From Methylotenera sp. G11 (lineage in GTDB: Bacteria; Pseudomonadota; Gammaproteobacteria; Burkholderiales; Methylophilaceae), in contig NZ_JUHH01000001.1 of assembly GCF_000799735.1 (NCBI RefSeq), forward strand, positions 1,240,001 to 1,304,000: DNA of 64,000 nt, in the 5' to 3' direction. The translations under genes and the position numbers were made by a program. Shown here in pieces: positions 7,239-16,844 of the stretch (position 1 is its first letter; every line of letters starts with the position of its first letter). Under the pieces are notes generated by a model. The model had not been told where the DNA came from and did no database searches. It was given only the letters and a program-made list of their open reading frames with translations.

Positions 7239-8924
7239 TTATGCATTTTCCAAGTTGTAAATCCAGCATGCCGCGATAAATGGATCGAGCTCATCCCAAT
7301 AATTATTAACTTTAGTTTTTTCAGGATGAAATCTTGTAGAATGAATTTGACTTTGAATGTTGCTAAAAGAAAATATTCCGCCTTCAGTTGATGAATATAG
7401 TCGAATAAGGTGCAATAAAACATTATCGATAATTTCCAACTCCTCTAACTTTTCTGCAACTTTTTTCGTTTTTGATGCAAGGTTATCCTTTTTTTCTGCA
7501 GTTAATTTCATTAAGTTAAATGTTGTTTTAACGGTTTCCTCTAAGAATGCCCTGAGTAGCAGTACACATGAAATAGGTGTTTCTTCAGAGCTTAAATTAC
7601 TCATTTCGTAAAACATTTCATAAGCACTTTTAAACTTCGCATCGACCCGCGTTTTGGTATACCTCCAATCCACAAAAATTGATCGGTCACGCTGTAAAGT
7701 TTCGGTTGGCCTTTTTTGGCCTCGAGATTGTTTTTGATTATTTGATTCTGTGGCTGCAGCAGTTGAATTATTTCTTGATTTTGATTCGTCTTTTGAAGGG
7801 CGATCTTCATGCGAATCATCTTTGATGTATCTTTTTTTAATTTCAGACCGGTAGTTATCAGCAACTGGCTGCAATTTATCTATAACTGTAAGGAATAAAG
7901 AAGCATCCTCCCTCATCGCACTCTTGGCAGTATTCCATGGCAACGAGCTCGGCTTTTCAGCAATAAACCTTACAGTACAGATAAATCCATTATACTCAGA
8001 GTGCCATTTAGCATGCCAACCATGCCGTCTTTCGGTGCTTGCTTTGACAATTACTCTATCATTACAGATGAAATATATCCCAAACTCTTCCGTTAACGTA
8101 CGGTTCATACTTAAAGAATAAAGATCCTCATTTGGAAAGTTATATTTCTCGTGGATCCCTGACTCAATAACGATAGTTACTCCATCAATTAAAAAAGTGT
8201 TATGTGTCGGCAAAAATTTTCCATTAGTCCTCAATGATGGAAGTTTCGACTCGAGCTTTACAGGTAAATCATCAAAATAATTTAAATTAATAACTAAACC
8301 TTTTGAAAAATAAACGGAGTATCTATCTTTAATCCCGTTTTTTGCATTATCTAGCCATCTTGCATTTTGAATGTCTCTTTGTATTTCGTCATTTAATCGA
8401 GTGACTGTGAAAATAGTTTTTACTTTTCCAGCAGATGCTCTCACATCAGCTAATAGCTTGCCTTCAGATCCACCAATATGTTTACTAGTGAATTGAGCCT
8501 CATAGATTGATTTGCCATTGTCTATATGAAATTCGTAACTATCGCCCATTTTAAGTAGAGAGCGCTTTAGTCCAATTCCATACTGACCGATTCCGTAATT
8601 ATGTTGTGATGGATTGAAAATAAGGAAGGTTTCATTCTTAAGGATATGTTCGTCTATTCCGAGGCAATTATCCTCGATAGATATTTTGTTAGCTGAGATA
8701 GAAAGGTTTATCTCGTAACCTCTATATGATGAAGGGAGACCAAACTCATCTTTTTCGTATTTTCCTGCAGAGTAAATGGCATCTCTAGCAGCATCAATAG
8801 AATTATCAATTAAGTCATAAAGAGCGTCTAAAGTTGAAACATCCTTGATAAGGACCCCCTCCACAAAGTTCTGTGGAAATCCCATTGTGATTTGAATTTT
8901 GTTTTGCTCCATCTCCCCCCCCAT
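7239..8924 (-). CDS. GHKL/MORC-like ATPase, probable defence protein
   Basis: A 561-residue protein with an N-terminal Hsp90/MutL-type ATP-binding domain. The motifs are DLIDNSIDAARDA (Asn41 for metal), IEDNCLGID and GQYGIGLKRSLLKMG. An S5-like transducer region follows. A lysine- and serine-rich linker (about 375-410) leads to a C-terminal helical domain that looks HEPN-like (VLLLRAFLEETVKTTFNL), though catalytic residues are not evident. ATPases of this group occur with DNA methyltransferases in restriction-like loci and are related to eukaryotic MORC. It lies 103 bases downstream of the methyltransferase in the same direction. No nuclease is present beside it, so any cleavage activity would have to come from this protein or elsewhere. 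Confidence 0.8.
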   Translation of the reverse strand: MGGEMEQNKIQITMGFPQNFVEGVLIKDVSTLDALYDLIDNSIDAARDAIYSAGKYEKDEFGLPSSYRGYEINLSISANKISIEDNCLGIDEHILKNETFLIFNPSQHNYGIGQYGIGLKRSLLKMGDSYEFHIDNGKSIYEAQFTSKHIGGSEGKLLADVRASAGKVKTIFTVTRLNDEIQRDIQNARWLDNAKNGIKDRYSVYFSKGLVINLNYFDDLPVKLESKLPSLRTNGKFLPTHNTFLIDGVTIVIESGIHEKYNFPNEDLYSLSMNRTLTEEFGIYFICNDRVIVKASTERRHGWHAKWHSEYNGFICTVRFIAEKPSSLPWNTAKSAMREDASLFLTVIDKLQPVADNYRSEIKKRYIKDDSHEDRPSKDESKSRNNSTAAATESNNQKQSRGQKRPTETLQRDRSIFVDWRYTKTRVDAKFKSAYEMFYEMSNLSSEETPISCVLLLRAFLEETVKTTFNLMKLTAEKKDNLASKTKKVAEKLEELEIIDNVLLHLIRLYSSTEGGIFSFSNIQSQIHSTRFHPEKTKVNNYWDELDPFIAACWIYNLENA

Positions 8925-9027
8925 TGTTCATATGAATCGTATCTTAATAAGATTCCGCTGGCTATAAGTCTCCAAAATTAAATAAGGGCTTATATAATTT
9001 TTTTGTTTAGGGGGTACAGATATTGAG

Positions 9028-10161
9028 CTAAGATATTACTTGTCGAATAGGATTCTCTTGATCCAGTTTAGATTTAACTAATGATAGTAAAGATTGAGCC
9101 ACTACAGGGGATACACTATTTCCAATCATTCTGAAACTATGCCATTTTGTTTTGTGGAAACAAAACCAATCAGGGAAACCCTGCAGACGCGCAGCCTCCC
9201 GAACTGTAATAACTCGCCCCTGTTCAGGATGAAGCGGACGTACCGCTTGATAACTACCTTTGTCTGCACCTGTTCCTGCGCGAAGTGTGGGACATAGGCC
9301 ATCCCATTCCAACTTTTTAGATCTACTGATTTTATCAGTAGCCCCTGGCCTTGTAGCGAGATAACGCAACCTAACAGCTTCAGTATGTACTGTTTCAAAA
9401 TGTCCGGAAGTGTTGCCCACTTTGAGTTGACCTAATGCTACATTCCACCCCATACCTGCTGGAGGTGCAGATCTCATCCTCTTAGCATAATTTGAAGGAA
9501 CAGCATTGTTGTAAGGAGCCCAACCATAATCCTCACTATTTTGTCTTAAGGGGTCAGGTAGATCTAGAATTGCATCACGGACTGTAATTAAAGGTATTTC
9601 AGTAGGAATTAAATCGTTAGGAAAGACTTGATTCATTCTTGTTGAATCGTAACCGATCACTACAACACGCTTACGTTTTGTTGGAACCCCGAATGAACTA
9701 GCATCAACAACTGTAGGTGGAAGTACAGTGTATCGTTTATCTACAGTCTCAATAGCTTTATTCAGCTCTTCGACATTTCCCTCATCCAATAAGCCCTCAA
9801 CATTCTCCATAATGAAAAATTTGGGCAGAATAATATTGACGGTTCGATAAAAATGCATCAGTAGAGATCTACGTGGATCATCCCGTTCATTCTTACCTAT
9901 ACGGCTATAGCCTTGACATGGAGGCCCTCCTATAACGCCATCAATTTCATTATGGTCTAATATAATGCGCCAACTGTCCTCGTCCATTATCGACAAGTCC
10001 CCGTTAAGTGTACGGGTTTGGGGGAAATTTAACTGATAAGAAGACTGTAATGTTTTATCGATATCTACAGCAGCTACCACATCAAAGCCTGCTTGCTTGG
10101 CGCCTAGTCCAAAGCCCCCGCAACCTGAAAACAAGTCTACTATTTTATATTTATTTGCCAT
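9028..10161 (-). CDS. DNA (cytosine-5) methyltransferase
   Basis: A 377-residue Dcm-type enzyme that puts a methyl group on C5 of cytosine in a short DNA target. Motif I is DLFSGCGGFGLGAKQAG (residues 9-25), motif IV is GGPPCQGYSR with catalytic Cys82, motif VI is IMENVEGLL, motif VIII is the SFGVPTKRKRVVVIG region, and motifs IX-X end in QGFPDWF and MIGNSVSPVVAQ. All catalytic motifs are intact and the length is typical. It is the first gene of a two-gene minus-strand unit with the GHKL ATPase and probably marks self DNA for that system. The target sequence cannot be read from the protein. Confidence 0.95.
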   Translation of the reverse strand: MANKYKIVDLFSGCGGFGLGAKQAGFDVVAAVDIDKTLQSSYQLNFPQTRTLNGDLSIMDEDSWRIILDHNEIDGVIGGPPCQGYSRIGKNERDDPRRSLLMHFYRTVNIILPKFFIMENVEGLLDEGNVEELNKAIETVDKRYTVLPPTVVDASSFGVPTKRKRVVVIGYDSTRMNQVFPNDLIPTEIPLITVRDAILDLPDPLRQNSEDYGWAPYNNAVPSNYAKRMRSAPPAGMGWNVALGQLKVGNTSGHFETVHTEAVRLRYLATRPGATDKISRSKKLEWDGLCPTLRAGTGADKGSYQAVRPLHPEQGRVITVREAARLQGFPDWFCFHKTKWHSFRMIGNSVSPVVAQSLLSLVKSKLDQENPIRQVIS

Positions 10162-11055
10162 TCAGCGCACCTGAGTTAAAGGTTAGCGAATTATTTCATA
10201 AAAATAAAAAAAAAGCGACCGCAGCCTGACAAATACTACAACATTTAGCAAAATATGTTGCATAAAAACTAAATAAAGCATTATCTATAGCACTACTCTG
10301 GAAAATAAAGCATGTTGTCGACAATAATCGACATAATTTTCTATTAATGAGATCAATTCAAATTAATTTCCATCGATTGAAAACCTAGGGCTTTTTTATG
10401 TCAATGGTATTTAATATTTGTATGATCTCAATTGTTATCTTTAGTGGATGTAAACCAAAACCAAGACAAATCCGATTGCGTCAATGTCCTGCGATGCCTC
10501 GCTCTAGAATACGTTTATGCGAAACACACATTTAGCGGCAAGATTCGTAGCGACTTCTCTATTGCGCGTATATACAACCTATTCATTAATATGCTGGGTA
10601 ATATTATGTACATTCGATAGTTGTTCATTTTTCCTTTGCACACTGACTTTAAATCAATCCATAGCTTATGCCTAAAAGAAATCACGTCACATCCCTTTTG
10701 GACCAATGGGTCAGAAATTTCCTGGTGAGTGCAGGTCATTAATGATGTTAGTCAAACGTCGACAGTTATCAGCATTACAAATTGCTTTTAGCTGTAAATA
10801 AATTTCGTGCTTCGGAGGATCCTGAAATCCTACCCTATGTAAAATTTTATGAAGCTTCTCGAAAGGAGTCATACCAAATGTTCAGTTGCCGGACAGTACT
10901 GTACCGGAACCGATTATTTCAACCACATTTACTAACCTTATTGCCGCTCTTAGCTAGATACTGTTATAGTCTATTTGCCTGAATGAAGGCAGCCGAAGTT
11001 TCTGAATTTTTACTAAATCGAATTTATCAACAAATTATCAGGTAGGTAAGAAACA
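10162..11055. other. 894-base AT-rich intergenic region between divergent defence units
   Basis: No convincing gene. It must hold the promoters of the methyltransferase unit (minus) and the second ATPase unit (plus). One 34-codon frame at 10878-10982 has a good AAAGGAG nine bases upstream of its ATG, but its product (MFSCRTVLYRNRLFQPHLLT) has no recognisable family. Near 10890-10910 the sequence GGACAGTACTGTACC contains a ten-base palindrome that could be an operator. Confidence 0.6.
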
Positions 11056-12375
11056 ATGGAAAATACAATTAACGCAAAGCCAACTAAAAAACTAGTTGCG
11101 TATGTGTTAACAAAAGATATTCTTCTCGAAGACGCAATTCTGGATCTGATTGACAACTCTATTGATGGAGCCAAAAGACTTTCCGTTGATAACTATAAAC
11201 AATTCTGGGTAACAATTACGATAAATAAGCACCAGTTCACTATCAAAGACAATTGTGGTGGAATTCCCCTAAATATAGCTAAAGAGTATGCCTTTCGATT
11301 TGGCCGTCCTGACGACTATGCTGCACTGGATGAAAACCCTTCTGATGCGGTTGGAAATTTTGGCGTCGGTATGAAAAGAGCGCTTCTCAAGATGGGTAAG
11401 AAAATAAAAATAGTTTCAAATACTACTGAAAACTATTTTGAAATTGATATCGATGTAGAACAGTGGTTAAAAAATGAGGAATGGACCTTTGAATTTTCTA
11501 AACTTGAACATCAATGCAACCCCAACCTAGACCTAGGCACCACAATCACGGTTGACGGGCTTTATAGCGGAGTTTCCGCTAAATTCGGACTTTCTAATTT
11601 CGTTGATAAATTAGAATTGCTTATCAAAGAAAAACAAATAATCTCCATACAAAAAGGTCTGAGAATTGAGCTAAATAACCAAGTATTGGCTTCTCATAAA
11701 ATTGAATTACTTTCCTCGAAAGACATTAAGCCCATATACAAAAAATTCGATCTTGAAATTGACGATGGGAAAGTATCAATAGAGTTATATGCGGGAATAG
11801 AAAAATCTGATAACAACAAAGCCGGTTGGAACATAATTTGTAATGGTCGAACTCTATTACAAGCAGACAAATCTCCTGTAACTGGATGGGGTTATAACAA
11901 TGATGCTCTAAGAGTACCCAGCTACCATAACCAATATGGGCAGTTTAGAGGTTATTTGTTTTTCAAATCTAGCGACATTAAAACCTTACCTTGGAACACT
12001 ACTAAATCCGGTGTTGATCAGGAACATCCAGCATTTCGCAAGGCCTTCCAAGAAATGATTGCTGCAATGAAAGAAACTTTTACTTTTCTAAATGCTGTTG
12101 ACAAAGAAAGTGAGCAGGAAGAGCAGCCTTTAAATGATTACATAGCGAAGGCCAAATCAATCGCTCTGGACAATATTACCGAATCTGCAAACTTTATATA
12201 TCCAGTTACGACTTCGCAAACTGATAAAAGTAAAAAATTAACATGGATTCGATACCAAAAGCCCACTGAAGAAGTTAATCGCGTCATGCAAGTATTAGAA
12301 GTTACGAAACCGGAAGATGTTGGCATTCAAACATTTGAGATCTATTACGCAGTAAACGTAGAGGCAGAGGATTAA
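11056..12375 (+). CDS. Second GHKL ATPase, probable defence protein
   Basis: A 439-residue protein with the same ATP-binding fold as the minus-strand ATPase 2 kb away: DLIDNSIDGAKRL (Asn34), IKDNCGGIP and GNFGVGMKRALLKMGK. A WNIICNGRTLLQADKSP segment and the LPWNTTKSGVDQ stretch match the transducer region, LPWNTAKSAMRED, of the first ATPase. It lacks the long linker and helical tail of that protein. The start ATG has an AGGTAAG-like site upstream. The next gene begins seven bases after the stop, so the two form an operon. The role is probably phage or plasmid defence; the mechanism is unknown. Confidence 0.8.
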   Translation: MENTINAKPTKKLVAYVLTKDILLEDAILDLIDNSIDGAKRLSVDNYKQFWVTITINKHQFTIKDNCGGIPLNIAKEYAFRFGRPDDYAALDENPSDAVGNFGVGMKRALLKMGKKIKIVSNTTENYFEIDIDVEQWLKNEEWTFEFSKLEHQCNPNLDLGTTITVDGLYSGVSAKFGLSNFVDKLELLIKEKQIISIQKGLRIELNNQVLASHKIELLSSKDIKPIYKKFDLEIDDGKVSIELYAGIEKSDNNKAGWNIICNGRTLLQADKSPVTGWGYNNDALRVPSYHNQYGQFRGYLFFKSSDIKTLPWNTTKSGVDQEHPAFRKAFQEMIAAMKETFTFLNAVDKESEQEEQPLNDYIAKAKSIALDNITESANFIYPVTTSQTDKSKKLTWIRYQKPTEEVNRVMQVLEVTKPEDVGIQTFEIYYAVNVEAED

Positions 12376-12382
12376 CCGAATT

Positions 12383-13324
12383 ATGGTCGCTCATAATCAA
12401 ATAAACTTTAACCTAAGACCAAGCAAAAGGATTGAAAGAAGACTCATAGCAGATAAATTAGCCTCTATTTATAGGTTTGATGATCCAGCACGCTATGGTT
12501 ATATAGGTATGGGTTCTGTTTACTTCACCGACTTTGCACTATTCCATAAATTGTTTGGTATAAATGAAATGGTAAGTATTGAAGAGCATGCCCCTAGTAT
12601 TGCCAGATGTGATTTCAACAAACCTTATGGCTGTATTACAGTGGCTGAAGGTACAACAAATGCAGTGCTACCTACTTTAAATCTATTCAATACAAATCCG
12701 GTCATTTGTTGGCTAGATTATTATTCTTATTTAACGACATCAATTCTGGCCGATATAGAGACTTTTGTTCGCAAAGCGAAAATAGGCAGTTTTTTGGTTA
12801 TTACATTGAACTCTGCATTGTTAAATGCAGCAGAAAAAATTGAAGATTTTTTTGCTGGGTTGCCAGCTGAGTATAGCTCCAAACGTTACAAAAAAGAGGT
12901 GGTTTCAATAGCAGGTCTTCAAAATGTAATGCTGAGGATTATAGAATCGCGATTGGAAAGTACTCTAGCAGACATCAATATTGGAGCCACCAACAGCAAT
13001 AAAAAACAGCTTTTGCGAATGATTGATATAGCTTACAAAGACAATGCTCAAATGATTACATTTGGTTGGATTCTTGCAAATAATAAAATAAAAAGGGCTC
13101 TGCGCGCTGAACCATCAATGGTACAAAACTTTATGCCAAAAAGAATAGAGTTACACGCCCCAGCACTAACGTTCAAAGAAGTAAACCACCTTAAGGCACT
13201 TCTACCATTGTCGTTGACACAAGCAGAATACGAAGCTAAGTCGAAACCTGTGCGTCCAGTAGACGCACATCGGTTTGCAGAATTTTACAGGTTCTATCCC
13301 CAATTCGCAGATGTTGAGGAATAA
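12383..13324 (+). CDS. Rossmann-like partner of the second GHKL ATPase
   Basis: A 313-residue protein of unknown function. After a charged start (NFNLRPSKRIERRLIADKL) comes YGYIGMGSVYFTDFALFHKLFG followed by EMVSIEEH. This is a glycine-rich turn, helix and acidic strand end, like a SAM-binding methyltransferase fold. ICWLDYYSYL (residues about 111-120) sits where motif IV of such enzymes would be. No exact family is recognised. Its location seven bases behind the GHKL gene suggests that the two act together, for example as a nucleic-acid modifying or sensing pair. It could also be a non-catalytic Rossmann protein. Confidence 0.7.
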   Translation: MVAHNQINFNLRPSKRIERRLIADKLASIYRFDDPARYGYIGMGSVYFTDFALFHKLFGINEMVSIEEHAPSIARCDFNKPYGCITVAEGTTNAVLPTLNLFNTNPVICWLDYYSYLTTSILADIETFVRKAKIGSFLVITLNSALLNAAEKIEDFFAGLPAEYSSKRYKKEVVSIAGLQNVMLRIIESRLESTLADINIGATNSNKKQLLRMIDIAYKDNAQMITFGWILANNKIKRALRAEPSMVQNFMPKRIELHAPALTFKEVNHLKALLPLSLTQAEYEAKSKPVRPVDAHRFAEFYRFYPQFADVEE

Positions 13325-13334
13325 GCATTATTAA

Positions 13335-13580
13335 ATGCTAATACGAGTAGTGGTTAATACGCATAGGTATCAAACCAAATATATTCAAAAAATTTGCAAA
13401 AAAATTAGAGATACTGAGCTTATAGTTTCCAACATATTTAAATTACCGCCAGAAGTAGCATTTGCAGTTGGTGGTACTTACGAAAGAATCGTTAGAGCAA
13501 GTAAACGAGCAATCACCAATCATTTTGTTACTTCCCTGCATAATCAAATCTCTAATTATTTAGGGAATTATCTCATCTAG
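13335..13580 (+). CDS. Small basic hypothetical protein, third gene of the unit
   Basis: An 81-residue frame starting eleven bases after the previous stop and ending 29 bases before a strong terminator, which supports it as the last gene of the unit. The product is basic (CKKIRDTELIVSN, RIVRASKRAITNHF) and has no signal peptide or membrane segment. No family is recognised. It may be a DNA-binding accessory or a degraded remnant; no strong ribosome binding site is close to the ATG. Confidence 0.45.
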   Translation: MLIRVVVNTHRYQTKYIQKICKKIRDTELIVSNIFKLPPEVAFAVGGTYERIVRASKRAITNHFVTSLHNQISNYLGNYLI

Positions 13581-13609
13581 CTTTCACACAAATTTATTTT
13601 GTCAAATTT

Positions 13610-13632
13610 AGCCGCTGAATAAGCGGCTTTTT
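13610..13632 (+). terminator. Intrinsic terminator of the second ATPase unit
   Basis: Stem AGCCGCT/AGCGGCT with loop GAATA and a run of five T. It ends the plus-strand GHKL unit and separates it from the transposition genes. Confidence 0.85.
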
Positions 13633-13652
13633 CATTTCTGCAATCCACATCA

Positions 13653-13688
13653 GTAACTTCAAGTTCATGGTTTTGAACTTGAAGTTAC
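13653..13688. repeat. 15-bp perfect hairpin
   Basis: GTAACTTCAAGTTCA and TGAACTTGAAGTTAC pair over all fifteen positions around a six-base loop (TGGTTT). There is no T-run, and a terminator already lies 21 bases upstream, so it is not simply a terminator. It lies between the defence unit and the Tn7-like genes, where a mobile-element boundary is expected. Confidence 0.7.
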
Positions 13689-14184
13689 AAATTAACTTTA
13701 AGTTTCAATGACTTAATCAATAATTAACTGTTGCATATTCCCTGTAATTGGTTTATTAGTAATTGTTTCGACAAAAGTTGCGCGATTAAAAATCCATGCT
13801 AACTTGATTTTCAGATGGCCCAGGGCGGAATCTTGTTTTGGGTTATTTGAACAGTAGGCAGTGTTGTATAGCTGCCATTTTCAGAAAGGAAATATCGAAG
13901 AAAAGAAGCTTACTGAGTGAAGCAGCCTGGATATTCAGGCTGCAGAAATGCAAAAGACCCAAGCGGAACGCATTGAGTCTCTCGAATGTTACTTAATAGC
14001 TAGCGACCAACTAGTTAAGTACATTCTACGACAACTGTGTGTTTTGTCAAATTTCCAGACGATAGTCTTGGCACCTTTGCGCCCCAACTTTCTCATCGGT
14101 AAAAAATGCCGATAAGTCAGACAGGACTCGCTACGCCCAAATTTCTACGACTCCTTAAATCAAGTTAGTTATCAGGAGCATGAA
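13689..14184. other. Non-coding stretch upstream of the transposase, candidate element end
   Basis: TTTTGTCAAATTT occurs at 14042-14054 and also at 13597-13609, 445 bases apart. Related sequences on the minus strand are ACTTTTGTCGAAAC (about 13765-13778) and CAGTTGTCGTAG (about 14026-14037). Repeated short sites of this kind next to tnsA are what the transposase-binding end of a Tn7-like element looks like. A hairpin GCAGCCTG/CAGGCTGC lies near 13922-13941. A 55-codon frame at 13948-14115 crosses one of the repeats and is not considered real. Confidence 0.4.
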
Positions 14185-16842
14185 ATGTTTAATCCAAATG
14201 AATTAGAAGCGTATTACCAGCAACACAACATCAGTTATGAAGCGCAAGGCATCATTAACCACATACGCACTTCAGATCCATCACGACGCACCGCAAGTGG
14301 CATGTACAACGTAGCATGCCGCTATCCCAGCAAGAAAATGAAATGCACCATCCAGGCAGAAAGCCATAACAATGAGCTGGCTGCCCTGTATCTATGGGAT
14401 CACGACTGCGTTACCCATGAGTTTTACGATCAGCCACCAAAAATAAAACTGAGCTACCAAAAGGACGCCGGTAAAAAAGTGACCATCATGCATACGCCGG
14501 ATTTTTTCATCCTGGCTGATGACTATACCGGCTGGGTCGAATGCAAGACGGAAGAGAAGCTGATTCAATTATCGGTCACCCAGCCAGAGCGTTATATAAA
14601 AGACGAACAAGGCAATTGGCGCAGCCCGCCGGGCGAGGCTTATGCAGCCCAATACGGTTTGCAATACAGTCTGCGCTCGTCAGACGTGAACGATTGGGTC
14701 CTGATCCGCAACCTTGTGTTCCTGTCTGACTATATGGATGCTGACTGCCCGGCACCGACCAAATCCCAGATAGAGATTGCCCAAGGCCTGTTCCAGCATC
14801 AACCATGGATGAACCTGATCGACCTGGTGCGTGCGGATGAAAGGCTGCCGGCAGATGCCGTGTATAAGCTGATCGTGGATGGGCATCTGTATTTCCCTAT
14901 CCTGTCCAACCCGATTTCAGAACTTGAATATACTGTCGTATACCGTGATGAGGTGGCTGCAGACTTCTATAGACTTCAATCTGCCAAGGATGTGATCACC
15001 GAATTTCATCTGCACCAGCCATTGCAGATCAAGCCGGGCGAGCAGCTTACCTGGGATGGCATGCCATGGAAGATAGACAATGTAGGCAAAACGTCTGTCT
15101 ACCTGAGTAATCATGAAGGCCAGACAGCACAACTGCAGCTGGAAGACCTCAATACCTACCTGCAGGAGAACAAGATTACCGGCCGGCCTGTCAGTCTGCG
15201 CGAAGACCTGCAGAGCGATGTCTACCAAAAGATCTCAGAGGCCGGTCCGCAGGCGATGCAGGTAGCAATTGCAAGGTATCAGATACTGCAGGATGCAGAC
15301 CATACCAGCAATGCCGTTTCCATTAGCACGGTGAAATATTACCGCAAGAAGTTTAAGCAAGCCGAAATGCTCTTCGGTAATGGCCTGGTTGGCCTATTCC
15401 CGCAGACCGCCAAACGCGGTAACCGTAACCGCAAGATTGACCAGGATGTGATCGATCTGATGACCGAGATCATTGAGGAGTATTTTCTAAAGTCACATGA
15501 CCCTAAATTCATGGCGGCGTATGGAGCTCTCAAAAACAAATGCAAAGAACAAGGCCTGATCGCCCCCAGCGACAAGACCTTCCGCAAGGCGATCGAAAAG
15601 CTGAATCAGTATGACGTCGTACTGGCCAGAAAAGGCAAACGTGCCGCCTATGAGCATGAGACATTCTACTGGCGGCTGGATATGGAAACACCGCGTCACG
15701 GCGAACGGCCATTCGATATAGCGCATATCGACCATACACAACTGGATATACAACTGGGTGACAGGTTGTTCGGCATCCAGTACGAACGCCCGTGGCTCAG
15801 CGTCATGCTTGATGCCTACTCTAGGAAAGTCCTAGCTTTCTGGATCACATTCGATTCACCCAGCTATCACAGCTGCATGATGCTCATTAAGCGTTGCGTA
15901 CAGCAGCACGGCAGAATACCCAGAGTCATCGTGATGGATGGCGGTGCCGAATTCGACAGTGTTTACCTGGAGACCTTACTGGCATTCCTAAAAAGCACCA
16001 AAAAATCCAGGGCTAAATCCAAGGCACGCTTCGGTTCAGTACTGGAACGATTTTTCGGCACCACCAATACGCAGCTCATTCATAACCTCAGCGGCAATAC
16101 CCAGGCAACCAAAACCCCGCGTACCTGCGTACCTAGCCACGACCCGAAGGCGCTATGCGCATGGACACTGCAATCGTTTACCGATTGCTTCGTCAACTGG
16201 CTCACGCAAGTCTACGAGAGCAATCCGCACAAAAGTCTCGGGACCAGCCCTGCCCAGGTATTTGCAGTAGGCATGCAGGACTATGGCATGCGGACTCACA
16301 AACATATCACCTACAACCGGGAGTTCGAGTTGCTGTGCATGCCAACGACCAAGGCCGGTGTCGCAAAGATTGATCGCATCAAAGGCATCCACCTCAATTA
16401 CCAGAGGTATTGGTGCAATGAGTTCACAGCCCCTGCGCTGGCAGGCAAGAAAGTTCCGGTGAGATTCGACCCTGACAATGCAGCCCATGCCTATGCTTAC
16501 GTCCACGGCTGCTGGGTCGAATGTGTCTCCGAATTTGCCGCTATTTTCAGGAACAGGAGCGTCAAACAGATCGAGTTCATCACCAAAGACTTCAAGGCCA
16601 AAAGCAAGCTGATGGGACAGAAGCAGGAGATTACGGCGCAATCCATGGCGGAGTTTTTACGGCAGGCGTCATTATCCGAAGAGACGCAACGCCAGATCTG
16701 GCGTGATCAGGAGCTGCAGGCCAGAGCGCAGCTTGAGTCGCCAGCTGCAGAAACCGTGGAGATACCGGACATCTCAGATGCTGAGATTGTAGATGCCGAA
16801 ATCGTGATTGAAGACGAACTGCAAGTTTACGGAGACTTTTAA
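14185..16842 (+). CDS. TnsA-TnsB fusion transposase of a Tn7-like element
   Basis: An 885-residue protein joining the two catalytic subunits of Tn7-type transposition. The N-terminal part is a TnsA-like endonuclease with Glu64, Asp106 (HTPDFF) and E119-C-K121 (WVECKTEEK), which cuts the 5' ends. A DNA-binding linker with the segment KTFRKAIEKLNQYDVVL follows. The C-terminal part is a TnsB/Mu-type DDE integrase with Asp516 (AHIDHTQLD), Asp585 (VIVMDGGAEF) and Glu621 (RFGSVLERFFG), spaced D-35-E. All catalytic residues are present. It is followed two bases later by tnsC. Codon use is visibly more GC-rich than in the AT-rich defence genes upstream. The gene looks functional. Confidence 0.92.
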   Translation: MFNPNELEAYYQQHNISYEAQGIINHIRTSDPSRRTASGMYNVACRYPSKKMKCTIQAESHNNELAALYLWDHDCVTHEFYDQPPKIKLSYQKDAGKKVTIMHTPDFFILADDYTGWVECKTEEKLIQLSVTQPERYIKDEQGNWRSPPGEAYAAQYGLQYSLRSSDVNDWVLIRNLVFLSDYMDADCPAPTKSQIEIAQGLFQHQPWMNLIDLVRADERLPADAVYKLIVDGHLYFPILSNPISELEYTVVYRDEVAADFYRLQSAKDVITEFHLHQPLQIKPGEQLTWDGMPWKIDNVGKTSVYLSNHEGQTAQLQLEDLNTYLQENKITGRPVSLREDLQSDVYQKISEAGPQAMQVAIARYQILQDADHTSNAVSISTVKYYRKKFKQAEMLFGNGLVGLFPQTAKRGNRNRKIDQDVIDLMTEIIEEYFLKSHDPKFMAAYGALKNKCKEQGLIAPSDKTFRKAIEKLNQYDVVLARKGKRAAYEHETFYWRLDMETPRHGERPFDIAHIDHTQLDIQLGDRLFGIQYERPWLSVMLDAYSRKVLAFWITFDSPSYHSCMMLIKRCVQQHGRIPRVIVMDGGAEFDSVYLETLLAFLKSTKKSRAKSKARFGSVLERFFGTTNTQLIHNLSGNTQATKTPRTCVPSHDPKALCAWTLQSFTDCFVNWLTQVYESNPHKSLGTSPAQVFAVGMQDYGMRTHKHITYNREFELLCMPTTKAGVAKIDRIKGIHLNYQRYWCNEFTAPALAGKKVPVRFDPDNAAHAYAYVHGCWVECVSEFAAIFRNRSVKQIEFITKDFKAKSKLMGQKQEITAQSMAEFLRQASLSEETQRQIWRDQELQARAQLESPAAETVEIPDISDAEIVDAEIVIEDELQVYGDF

Positions 16843-16844
16843 TC

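Noticed and set aside
10432-10982. Several short frames in the defence spacer
   Set aside because: No family pattern. Only the frame at 10878 has a good ribosome site, and it is too short to support alone.
13948-14115. 55-codon frame upstream of the transposase
   Set aside because: No ribosome binding site, and it crosses one of the 13-bp repeats that more likely belongs to an element end.
15493-16641. Long minus-strand frames within the transposase gene
   Set aside because: They lie opposite an intact gene with complete catalytic motifs and show no protein-like pattern.
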